Below are positions 1 to 5,989 of a stretch of DNA of 10,282 bases, one piece after another (position 1 is the stretch's first letter; the number at the start of each line of letters is the position of its first letter). A program made the position numbers and the translations under genes. Location of the stretch: contig CAMAQU010000045.1 of NCBI GenBank assembly GCA_945860425.1, positions 1-10,282 of the forward strand. Reading direction: 5' to 3'. Source of the DNA: Sphingomonas paucimobilis. Its GTDB lineage: Bacteria; Pseudomonadota; Alphaproteobacteria; Sphingomonadales; Sphingomonadaceae. Below the pieces are notes generated by a model, which searched no databases, was not told the DNA's origin, and saw nothing but the letters and a program-made list of their open reading frames with translations.

Positions 1-1
1 C

Positions 2-631
2 TCAGAGCATCTGCCCGTTGCCAATCCGTGCGCGCTGCTGCGCTGGAATACGGATAAGGCCTATTTGTTCGATCTTGCGGCAAAGGGCGTGCAGATTGTT
101 CCCACGATCAGCTCTGATGCTCTGTGCGCGGCTGACATCGCCAAAGCCCGTCAGCATTTTGCCAGCTCAAAACTGATTATCAAACCCGCCATTTCGGCAG
201 GCGCAGACGGCACCTATGCACTTGGGGAAGAGGATGCGATCCCGTTCGATGTGCTGGAGCGGACCATGCTGATGCAGCCGATGATGCCCGCCATTGCCGA
301 AGAGGGGGAATATTCCCTCTTTTATTTTGGCGGTACATTCAGCCACGCCATCCTTAAAAAACCGGCACCTGGCGATTTTCGAGTGCAGGAGCAATTTGGC
401 GGGCGCGAAACAGCGGTCCTTGCCCCCGCCCCGGCCCGGCGGCTTGCCGAAGCGGCCTTAGCTGGAACACCGGCCCCTGCAGCCTATGCGCGCGTCGATA
501 TGGTGCGCGATGATCAGGGCCAATTTTGCCTGATGGAGTTGGAGCTGATTGAACCTGCCCTCTTCCTAAGCTTTGCCGAAGATGGTGGTGCCGCCTTTGC
601 AAAAATGGTGGCGCAGTCTCTGCCCGCTTGA
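2..631 (+). CDS. ATP-grasp domain protein, C-terminal part (5' end outside window)
   Basis: The reading frame is open from base 2, with no stop or convincing start, so the gene begins upstream of the window; about 209 C-terminal residues are visible and it ends in TGA at 629-631. The visible part opens with NPCALLRWNTDKAYLFDLA followed by GVQIVPT, which is the usual linker into the ATP-binding half of RimK/DcsG-like ATP-grasp ligases. Next come KLIIKPAISAGADGTY (nucleotide-binding lysine and glycine-rich loop), a QPMMPAI...GEYSLFYF segment, and near the C-terminus ARVDMVRD and LMELELIEP, which supply the usual acidic metal-binding residues. Such enzymes activate a carboxylate with ATP and join it to an amine or thiol; the substrate cannot be read from the sequence. 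It lies 54 bases upstream of the nitronate monooxygenase-like gene and may be co-transcribed with it. The family call is firm; the function is unknown. Confidence 0.85.
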   Translation, partial: SEHLPVANPCALLRWNTDKAYLFDLAAKGVQIVPTISSDALCAADIAKARQHFASSKLIIKPAISAGADGTYALGEEDAIPFDVLERTMLMQPMMPAIAEEGEYSLFYFGGTFSHAILKKPAPGDFRVQEQFGGRETAVLAPAPARRLAEAALAGTPAPAAYARVDMVRDDQGQFCLMELELIEPALFLSFAEDGGAAFAKMVAQSLPA

Positions 632-685
632 CCTCAGCCGTCCAGTCGGGGATCGTCCGGCAAAAGGACAGGAGAGGGAAGTTTC

Positions 686-1624
686 ATGCAAAATCGTATT
701 ACCCAGATGCTCGGCGTTCAATATCCCATTGTGCAAGCGCCAATGGGCTGGATCGCGCGTGCGCCGCTGGCATCGGCGGTGTCCAATGCAGGCGGTATGG
801 GGATTATCGAAACATCCTCTGGCGCGCTGGATGAGTTGCGGGCTGAAATCACCAAGATGCGCACGCTGACGGATAAGCCCTTTGGCGTGAACATCGCTCA
901 GGCCTTTGTCCGCGATCCCGGTATTGTCGATTTTGTCGTCGATCAGGGAATCAAATTTGTCACCACCTCGGCGGGCGACCCAAATCGCTATTGCGGGCCA
1001 TTGAAAGAAGCGGGCCTGACTGTGTTCCATGTCGTCCCGACGCTGGATGGCGCGTTGAAGGCGATTGCGGCGGGCGTCGACGGGCTCGTGGTCGAAGGCG
1101 GCGAAGGCGGCGGGTTCAAAAACCCCCGCGATGTCGCCTTGATGGTGTTGTTGCCGCTTATCCGATCCAAGGTGGATGTCCCCATCATCGCGGCGGGCGG
1201 AATGGTCTGCGGGCGGACGATGGCGGCCGCCTTTGCGCTGGGGGCCGAGGGCATTCAAATGGGCACCCGCATGGTCTCTGCCGCCGAAAGCCCGGTGCAC
1301 CATAATTGGAAAGACGCAATCATCAGCGCGAAGGAAACCGACACGGTGTTCCTCAACCGTCATGGCCCCGGCCCAGCGTTGCGCGCCCTGCGCACCGAGA
1401 AAACGACCGCGCTTGACCTCAACCCGCAAGGCGATGTGCGCCCTGAGTTCGCCAATATCCGGGATCTTTATTTCGGTGGCGATCTGGAATCGTCCATCGC
1501 GCTCACCGGGCAAGTGGCCGGTCGCATTGATTCGGTGAAGCCCGTCAAACAGATCCTTGAGGAGACAATTGCCGAGTTTGAAGACGAAATCGCCCGGCTC
1601 TGCGCTAGCTATAACGCGCGATAA
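686..1624 (+). CDS. Nitronate monooxygenase-family FMN flavoprotein, paralogue 1 (lacks the active-site His)
   Basis: This is a 312-aa TIM-barrel flavoprotein of the nitronate monooxygenase / 2-nitropropane dioxygenase / FabK superfamily, probably cytoplasmic and FMN-binding. The start ATG follows a strong ribosome-binding site, GGAGAGGG at 671-678. Visible family features are PIVQAPMGW (residues 14-22), the SNAGGMGII turn (33-41), KPFGVNI (64-70), and the FMN phosphate-binding region AAGGMVCG...ALGAEGIQMGTR (about 169-195). The segment that normally reads E-x-G-G-H, where the histidine is the catalytic base of class I nitronate monooxygenases, reads E140-G-G-G-F144 here. It is therefore uncertain that this protein oxidises nitronates; a related oxidoreductase or enoyl-reductase-like activity is possible. 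The next gene is a paralogue that keeps the histidine. Fold confidence is high; substrate is unknown. Confidence 0.93.
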   Translation: MQNRITQMLGVQYPIVQAPMGWIARAPLASAVSNAGGMGIIETSSGALDELRAEITKMRTLTDKPFGVNIAQAFVRDPGIVDFVVDQGIKFVTTSAGDPNRYCGPLKEAGLTVFHVVPTLDGALKAIAAGVDGLVVEGGEGGGFKNPRDVALMVLLPLIRSKVDVPIIAAGGMVCGRTMAAAFALGAEGIQMGTRMVSAAESPVHHNWKDAIISAKETDTVFLNRHGPGPALRALRTEKTTALDLNPQGDVRPEFANIRDLYFGGDLESSIALTGQVAGRIDSVKPVKQILEETIAEFEDEIARLCASYNAR

Positions 1625-1645
1625 GGCGACCCCAATTCTGGCCCG

Positions 1646-1682
1646 CACTGTGACTTGACGTTTACGTCAATCAACCACAGTG
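1646..1682. promoter_or_regulatory. Nested inverted repeat, probable operator upstream of the second nitronate monooxygenase gene
   Basis: The inner repeat TTGACGT-TT-ACGTCAA spans 1655-1670 and is a perfect 7+7 palindrome with a 2-base spacer. The outer repeat CACTGTG (1646-1652) and CACAGTG (1676-1682) is a perfect inverted repeat with almost the same centre. It lies 22 bases after the stop of the first gene and ends 33 bases before the ATG of the next. TTGACG could itself be a -35 hexamer, which would suit a MerR-type regulator, but I see no convincing -10. The inner half-site resembles, from memory, sites of LiuR-type (MerR) regulators of acyl-CoA and branched-chain amino-acid catabolism. 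As RNA it could also form a two-stage hairpin; it has no U tract, so a classical terminator is unlikely. Confidence 0.6.
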
Positions 1683-1715
1683 TCGGGCGAGAATCATAAG
1701 AGAGGACTCGACGCC

Positions 1716-2690
1716 ATGAAGACCCGCATCACCGAATTATTCGGCATCAAGCACCCGATCATCCAAGGGGGCATGCATTATGTGGGCTTTGCCGAAATGG
1801 CGGCCGCCGTCTCCAATGCGGGGGGCCTTGGCATTATCACGGGCCTCACCCAAAAAACGGCGGCGGACCTCGCCAATGAAATCGCCCGCTGCAAAGACAT
1901 GACCGACAAGCCCTTTGGCGTGAACCTGACCTTCCTGCCTGTTGTTGATCAGCCGGATTATCCGGGCATGGTCAAAGCGATCATCGAAGGCGGCGTGAAA
2001 GTTGTCGAAACGGCGGGCAATAATCCGCAGAGCGTGCTGCCCTTTTTGAAGGATGCAGGCATTAAGGTGATCCACAAATGCACCGCCGTGCGCCACGCCT
2101 TGAAGGCGCAGGCCATTGGTTGTGATGCCGTGTCTGTCGATGGGTTTGAATGCGGCGGACATCCGGGCGAAGATGATATTCCCAATTTCATCCTTCTGCC
2201 GCGTGCCGCCGATGAGCTCGACATTCCCTTTGTGGCTTCTGGTGGCATGGCCGATGGGCGCAGCTTGGTGGCCGCCCTCGCGCTGGGCGCAGATGGCATC
2301 AACATGGGCACGCGCTTCATCGCAACCAAAGAAGCACCCGTGCATGACAATGTGAAGCAGGCACTGATCGCTGCCAGCGAACTCGACACCCGCCTCATCA
2401 TGCGTCCGTTCCGCAATACCGAGCGCGTCCTGACCAATGCGGCGGTTGAGCGGCTGTTGGAAAAAGAACGCACGCTGGGCAAGGATATCACATTTGAAGA
2501 TATCGCCCCGGAAGTCGCAGGCGTTTATCCGCGCATCTTGGCCGAAGGCGAAATGGATGCCGGCGCCTGGAGCTGCGGCATGGTGGCAGGCCTGATCCAT
2601 GACATTCCCACCTGTCAGGACTTGATCGACCGGATCATGGCGCAGGCCAACGACATCATCCACGGTCGTCTTCTCAAACTCGCCGATTGA
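1716..2690 (+). CDS. Nitronate monooxygenase-family FMN flavoprotein, paralogue 2 (keeps the active-site His)
   Basis: This is a 324-aa paralogue of the preceding gene, starting MKTRITELFGIKHPIIQGGM. I chose ATG 1716 because conserved family sequence begins there and AGAGGA at 1701-1706 gives a 9-base spacing; an in-frame GTG at 1680 would add 12 residues and fall inside the palindrome. Visible features are SNAGGLGIITGLT (33-45), KPFGVNLTF (65-73), VETAGNNP (97-104), HKCT (120-123), the E145-C-G-G-H149 active-site segment followed by PGEDDIPNF, and the FMN phosphate-binding region ASGGMADG...ALGADGINMGTR (about 174-200). His149 matches the catalytic base of class I nitronate monooxygenases, which oxidise alkyl nitronates such as propionate-3-nitronate with O2. 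In bacterial genomes many such genes sit among acyl-CoA catabolism genes, as here, and their true substrates are often untested. It heads a likely operon with the small ORF and the winged-helix-like gene. Confidence 0.94.
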   Translation: MKTRITELFGIKHPIIQGGMHYVGFAEMAAAVSNAGGLGIITGLTQKTAADLANEIARCKDMTDKPFGVNLTFLPVVDQPDYPGMVKAIIEGGVKVVETAGNNPQSVLPFLKDAGIKVIHKCTAVRHALKAQAIGCDAVSVDGFECGGHPGEDDIPNFILLPRAADELDIPFVASGGMADGRSLVAALALGADGINMGTRFIATKEAPVHDNVKQALIAASELDTRLIMRPFRNTERVLTNAAVERLLEKERTLGKDITFEDIAPEVAGVYPRILAEGEMDAGAWSCGMVAGLIHDIPTCQDLIDRIMAQANDIIHGRLLKLAD

Positions 2691-2697
2691 GGCAGGC

Positions 2698-2796
2698 ATG
2701 CGGCATTGGCGTGAAGCAGAGCCCGATCTAGAGACACGGTGGGGCCGGCCGCTTGCACGCAGGGCTGTCATCCTTGAAAAGGCGCTGGCCGCGTGA
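2698..2796 (+). CDS. Candidate 32-aa small protein, translationally coupled to the next gene
   Basis: An ATG at 2698 opens a 32-codon frame that ends in TGA at 2794-2796. The peptide begins MRHWREAEPDLETRWGR and ends AVILEKALAA; it is rich in Arg, Glu and Ala, with no membrane segment. It starts 7 bases after the stop of the upstream gene, behind GAGGCAGG (2689-2696), which could serve as a ribosome-binding site. Its stop overlaps the GTG start of the following gene by four bases (GTGA, 2793-2796), a typical translational-coupling junction. I do not recognise the protein. It may be a real small protein or a short coupling ORF; the exact fit between two genes supports translation more than the peptide sequence does. 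Confidence 0.5.
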   Translation: MRHWREAEPDLETRWGRPLARRAVILEKALAA

Positions 2797-3191
2797 TCGA
2801 CGATTTTGGGCCCGATCCTCAAGACGCCGCCGCCATCCTGTCCGATGTCGCACGCATTGAGGCGATGCTGCAACAGCTCGCCACCGAAGGCCGGGCGGCG
2901 AGCTATTCGGAAATATTGGGCCATTTGGGCTTTCGCTTTTCACGGCCCAAGATGCGCGCCCTGTGCCGAACAATGGATGAGGTCGACCGCCGCGCAATGA
3001 GCCGGGGGGAACCTGAATTGGCCGCACTCGTTGTCCGAGAGAGCGATGGCCTGCCGGGACAGGGCTGGTGGATTGGGCGCACCGATTATCAGGGACAATG
3101 GGTGGGCGCAGAGGCCCGTGCATTTCTTTCGGCCATTCAGCAGCGCAGCTTTGACCATTGGCGGCCCAAATGCTTAAGAAAGGGAAGATGA
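2793..3191 (+). CDS. Small winged-helix-like protein (MGMT/ATL DNA-binding-domain-like), function unknown
   Basis: This is a 132-aa protein with a GTG start overlapping the previous stop as GTGA; AAAAGG at 2777-2782 may help initiation. The first 30 residues are a probable helix. Then comes ASYSEILGHLGFRFSRPKMRAL (36-57), a middle stretch EPELAALVVRESDGLPGQGWW (73-93), and a C-terminal helix containing EARAFLSAIQQ (107-117). The order of a (T/S)Y-x-E-(I/L) motif, an arginine-containing recognition-like helix, hydrophobic VV, then DGLPGQGW resembles the winged-helix domain of O6-alkylguanine transferase and alkyltransferase-like proteins, and of short proteins found beside nucleases. No PCHR-type alkyl-acceptor cysteine is present, so it is not a methyltransferase. 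Similar sphingomonad proteins are, as I recall, sometimes labelled ribose-phosphate pyrophosphokinase; nothing here supports that. The gene itself is convincing; the DNA-binding role is inference. Confidence 0.8.
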   Translation: MIDDFGPDPQDAAAILSDVARIEAMLQQLATEGRAASYSEILGHLGFRFSRPKMRALCRTMDEVDRRAMSRGEPELAALVVRESDGLPGQGWWIGRTDYQGQWVGAEARAFLSAIQQRSFDHWRPKCLRKGR

Positions 3192-3207
3192 TGATACCAG
3201 ACCCCTT

Positions 3208-3304
3208 CCCGTCACTCCCGCGTAGGCGGGAGTCCAAGATCACCTTTCTGGTCAGTTCTTTGCCTGCGGTGGACGTGGATTCCCGCCTGCGCGGGAATGA
3301 CGGG
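3208..3304. repeat. 97-bp inverted-repeat element made of two REP-like hairpins
   Basis: Two 29-base arms, 3208-3236 and 3276-3304, are inverted copies of each other matching at 26 of 29 positions, around a 39-base centre. Each arm is itself a hairpin with an 8-base-pair stem: ACTCCCGC-GTAG-GCGGGAGT at 3214-3233 and ATTCCCGC-CTGC-GCGGGAAT at 3279-3298. Two of the three differences between arms are a paired change (C:G in one stem, T:A in the other) that keeps pairing intact; the third lies in the loop. The sequence type, CCCGTCATTCCCGCG..GGCGGGAATCCA, is a widespread proteobacterial REP or MITE-like element. It fills the gap between the winged-helix-like gene and the kinase operon. It may act as an mRNA-stabilising or transcription-attenuating structure for the upstream operon; no T tract is present. 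Confidence 0.85.
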
Positions 3305-3330
3305 ATGGCGGATGTTTGGTGTGTCGTAGG

Positions 3331-4671
3331 ATGAGCCTTAACCCTGACACACTCGTCCGCGCATTAGCCCGTATGGCGGGGGGTGCAAGCCTGCCTGTCT
3401 CCAACCTGACGCGCCTGTCGGGCGGCGCCAATATGGAAAGCTGGTCCTTTGATTGGGGCGGGGCGGGCTATGTGCTGCGCCGCGCGCCCTCTGCCGATAT
3501 GATGGCCGGTCGGCCCTTTGGCCATGATGTCGAAGCCGCCTTGGTGCGCGCCGCACGGGTGGGCGGTGTGCTGGCGCCGGAGGTGGTGGGGGATTTGGCA
3601 CCCGAGGATGACCTGGGCACGGGCTATGTCATGCGCCGCATTGAAGCCGAGGTGAACCCAGCCAAGATTTTGGGCGATCCACCCGCCAGCTTGATTGCCG
3701 ATCTCGCGCGCGAAATGGCGCGCATTCACGATATCAAACCGCGCGATGACATTGCCCTGCCGCACATGGATACAGCCGCCGCCCTTGCCGACCTTAAGGC
3801 CCGTTTTGAAACCTATGGCGGCGACCGGCCGATCATCGCACTGGCCATTAAATGGTGCGAAGACAATCTGCCCAGCCCGGCCGAGCCGCGGCTTGTGCAT
3901 GGCGATTTGCGCATGGGCAATGTGATGGTCGCGCCCGAGGGCCTTGCCGCTGTGCTCGATTGGGAATTGGCCCATTGGGGCGATCCGCATGAGGATTTGG
4001 CCTATGGCTGCATGACCGTCTGGCGCTTTGGCCATATCGACAAGCCCGCCTTTGGCTGTGCCGATCTTCCATCATATTTTGCGGCCTATGAGGCCGAAAG
4101 TGGTCGCACGGTGGAGGTGGATCGGTTCCGCTTCTGGTTGGTCTATCGCACGCTTTGGTGGGCCTTGGGGTGTATCCAGATGGGCGACATTTGGCGCACG
4201 GGGGTAGACCGCAGCCTAGAGCGCGCGGTGATTGGCCGCCGGACAAGCGAGAATGAACTCGACCTCCTCCTTCTGCTGGAAGAGGATGCGCCAGAGGCCG
4301 AGCGGGCGGCGGTGACGCTCGACCCGACTGTCCCAGCGCGCCGACAAGGGGAACCCTCTTCGGTTGAGCTGTTGGAAGCCCTGCGCGAGTGGATCGATAG
4401 CGATGTGAAGGCGCGGGCCGAAGGCCGGGACAAGTTTATGGCCGCCGTTGCAATGAACGCCATCGGCATGCTGATCCGCGAACAGGAAAACCCGGTTGTC
4501 CCGCATGATAAGGCACTGGCCGATGATCTGCTCGCCGGGCGACAAACCTTGGCCACACCGGGCCTGCTGGCCCGATTGCGCAAGACAGCGCTCATCAAAC
4601 TTGCCAATGATGTTCCGAAATATGCAGCGCTCACGGCTGCGCACAAGGCATGGACTGCCCCGACGACATAA
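3331..4671 (+). CDS. APH-fold kinase fused to a C-terminal DUF6285-like domain (LvaA-LvaB-like)
   Basis: This is a 446-aa cytoplasmic protein with two parts. Residues 1 to about 320 are an aminoglycoside-phosphotransferase / choline-kinase fold: nucleotide-site GYVLRRAP (46-53), helix-C acid in HDVEAALVRA (65-74), catalytic loop H190-G-D192-L-R-M-G-N197, and metal-binding D210-W-E. Residues from about 340 to 440 (SSVELLEALREWIDSDV, then FMAAVAMNAIGMLIREQE and the YAALTAA end) look like DUF6285, normally a separate small protein. In P. putida, LvaA with its small partner LvaB phosphorylates 4-hydroxyacyl-CoA; I infer the same reaction here. The following acyl-CoA dehydrogenase, 21 bases on, would be the partner enzyme. 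ATG 3331 fits the family best. Its ribosome-binding site is weak (GTAGG touches the ATG), and in-frame TTG 3316 and GTG 3319 are alternatives. Fold certain; substrate inferred. Confidence 0.9.
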   Translation: MSLNPDTLVRALARMAGGASLPVSNLTRLSGGANMESWSFDWGGAGYVLRRAPSADMMAGRPFGHDVEAALVRAARVGGVLAPEVVGDLAPEDDLGTGYVMRRIEAEVNPAKILGDPPASLIADLAREMARIHDIKPRDDIALPHMDTAAALADLKARFETYGGDRPIIALAIKWCEDNLPSPAEPRLVHGDLRMGNVMVAPEGLAAVLDWELAHWGDPHEDLAYGCMTVWRFGHIDKPAFGCADLPSYFAAYEAESGRTVEVDRFRFWLVYRTLWWALGCIQMGDIWRTGVDRSLERAVIGRRTSENELDLLLLLEEDAPEAERAAVTLDPTVPARRQGEPSSVELLEALREWIDSDVKARAEGRDKFMAAVAMNAIGMLIREQENPVVPHDKALADDLLAGRQTLATPGLLARLRKTALIKLANDVPKYAALTAAHKAWTAPTT

Positions 4672-4692
4672 TAGGAAAAGGACGCCCAAGAG

Positions 4693-5961
4693 ATGCTGTT
4701 TGAGATCCCTCAGGACATTAATGACTATCTGGCAGAGCTGGACGCGTTCATCGCGCGGGAGATCACGCCGCTGGAACAGGCCGATGACAATATCCGTTTC
4801 TTTGATCATCGCCGCGAGCATGCCCGCACCGATTGGGATAATCAGGGCCTACCCCGGCATGAATGGGAAGAGTTGCTGCACGAAATGCGCAAGCGGGCCG
4901 ATGCCGCCGGGCATTATCGCTTTGCCATTCCAGAAGAATTTGGCGGCAAAAATGGGTCCAACCTCGCCATGGCGGTGATCCGCCACCACCTCGCCGCTAA
5001 GGGGCTGGGGCTGCATAATGATTTACAGAATGAAAGCTCCATCGTCGGCAATTTGGTGCAGGTTCTGATGCTGCGTGATTTTGGCACGGATCAGCAAAAG
5101 CGCGACTTCATTCCCGAAATGCTCGCCGGGCGGATGCGCTGGTCCTTTGGCCTGACCGAAGAAGATCATGGGTCTGACGCCACGCATATGGATACGCGCG
5201 CTGTGCCGGAAGTGCGCGACGGCATTCCCGGCTATCGCATTGATGGCAATAAAATGTGGACGACGGGCCTGCATGTGGCAACGCATGTCATGACCTTTGC
5301 CCGCACCAATGGCGATGATGGCAAGGCGCGCGGTATCACCTGCTTCGTCGTGCCCACCGACGCGCCGGGCTTTCAGATTGGCGAGTATCTGTGGACGTTC
5401 AACATGCCGACCGACCACCCGAAATGTTCCTACACCAATGTCTGGGTGCCGGAGACCGCCGTCCTTGGAAAGCTGCATGAGGGGCTCGCCGTTGCGCAGC
5501 ATTTCGTCCATGAAAATCGCATTCGCCAAGCGGCCTCCTCGCTGGGTGCGGCGCAATATTGCATCGATGAGTCGGTCAAATATGCCCAAGAGCGCAAGCC
5601 CTTTGGCAAGCCACTTGCCGTCAATCAGGCGATCCAATTCCCGCTGGTGGAGCTGCAGACAGAGGCCGAAATGCTCCGTCTGCTGATCTGGAAAACAGCG
5701 GCGCAAATGGACACCATGACCAAGCCCGAAGTCGCCATTCGCCTGTCAGATAAGGTGTCCATGTGCAATTATCGCGCAAACCGGCTGTGCTGCGAAGCGG
5801 CTGATTTTGCGATGCAGGTCCATGGCGGCATTGGCTATTCCCGCCACAAGCCGTTCGAACATATTTATCGCCACCACCGCCGCTATCGCATCACCGAAGG
5901 GTCAGAACAGATCCAGATGCGCAAGGTCGCTGGGCATTTGTTCGGCTTTATGGGCGGGTAA
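4693..5961 (+). CDS. Acyl-CoA dehydrogenase family protein (ACAD10/11- and LvaC-like)
   Basis: This is a 422-aa FAD-dependent acyl-CoA dehydrogenase-family enzyme of normal length. AGGAAAAGGA at 4673-4682 precedes the ATG. Residues 1-150 form the helical N-terminal domain (AIPEEFGGKNG at 78-88), followed by the flavin-binding middle domain (WSFGLTEEDHGSDATHMDT at 150-168; DGNKMWTTG at 184-192). The C-terminal helical domain has ERKPFGKPL (300-308), QVHGGIGYSRHKPFEHIYRH (375-394) and RITEGSEQIQ (399-408), in which Glu402 aligns with the catalytic base of the family. The HIYRHHRRYRITEGSEQIQ ending is what I associate with the ACAD10/11-like branch. In animals that branch is fused to an APH-type kinase, and here the kinase is encoded next door. 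The likely role is removal of phosphate from a 4-phosphoacyl-CoA, or ordinary alpha,beta-dehydrogenation, in acyl-CoA breakdown. Family certain; the specific substrate is inferred from context. Confidence 0.95.
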   Translation: MLFEIPQDINDYLAELDAFIAREITPLEQADDNIRFFDHRREHARTDWDNQGLPRHEWEELLHEMRKRADAAGHYRFAIPEEFGGKNGSNLAMAVIRHHLAAKGLGLHNDLQNESSIVGNLVQVLMLRDFGTDQQKRDFIPEMLAGRMRWSFGLTEEDHGSDATHMDTRAVPEVRDGIPGYRIDGNKMWTTGLHVATHVMTFARTNGDDGKARGITCFVVPTDAPGFQIGEYLWTFNMPTDHPKCSYTNVWVPETAVLGKLHEGLAVAQHFVHENRIRQAASSLGAAQYCIDESVKYAQERKPFGKPLAVNQAIQFPLVELQTEAEMLRLLIWKTAAQMDTMTKPEVAIRLSDKVSMCNYRANRLCCEAADFAMQVHGGIGYSRHKPFEHIYRHHRRYRITEGSEQIQMRKVAGHLFGFMGG

Positions 5962-5989
5962 GCCTGCGCCTGACCAGGGGATGTCACCA

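Noticed and set aside
566..1648. Long open frame (360 codons) on the - strand across the first nitronate monooxygenase gene
   Set aside because: It is antisense to a gene with clear family motifs, its product is rich in Arg, His and Gly with no recognisable domain, and such antisense frames are common in GC-rich coding DNA.
1680..1715. GTG 1680 as start of the second nitronate monooxygenase
   Set aside because: It falls within the outer palindrome, has no ribosome-binding site, and adds 12 residues before the conserved MKTRITELFG start.
1737..2924. Long open frame (395 codons) on the - strand across the second nitronate monooxygenase gene and the small ORF
   Set aside because: Antisense shadow of strongly supported genes; no motif, and it overlaps two genes and the gap between them without any start signal.
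5807..5989. N-terminal extension of the alpha/beta hydrolase into the dehydrogenase gene
   Set aside because: The extension reads as an out-of-frame translation of the conserved dehydrogenase C-terminus, while ATG 5990 has a ribosome-binding sequence at good spacing.
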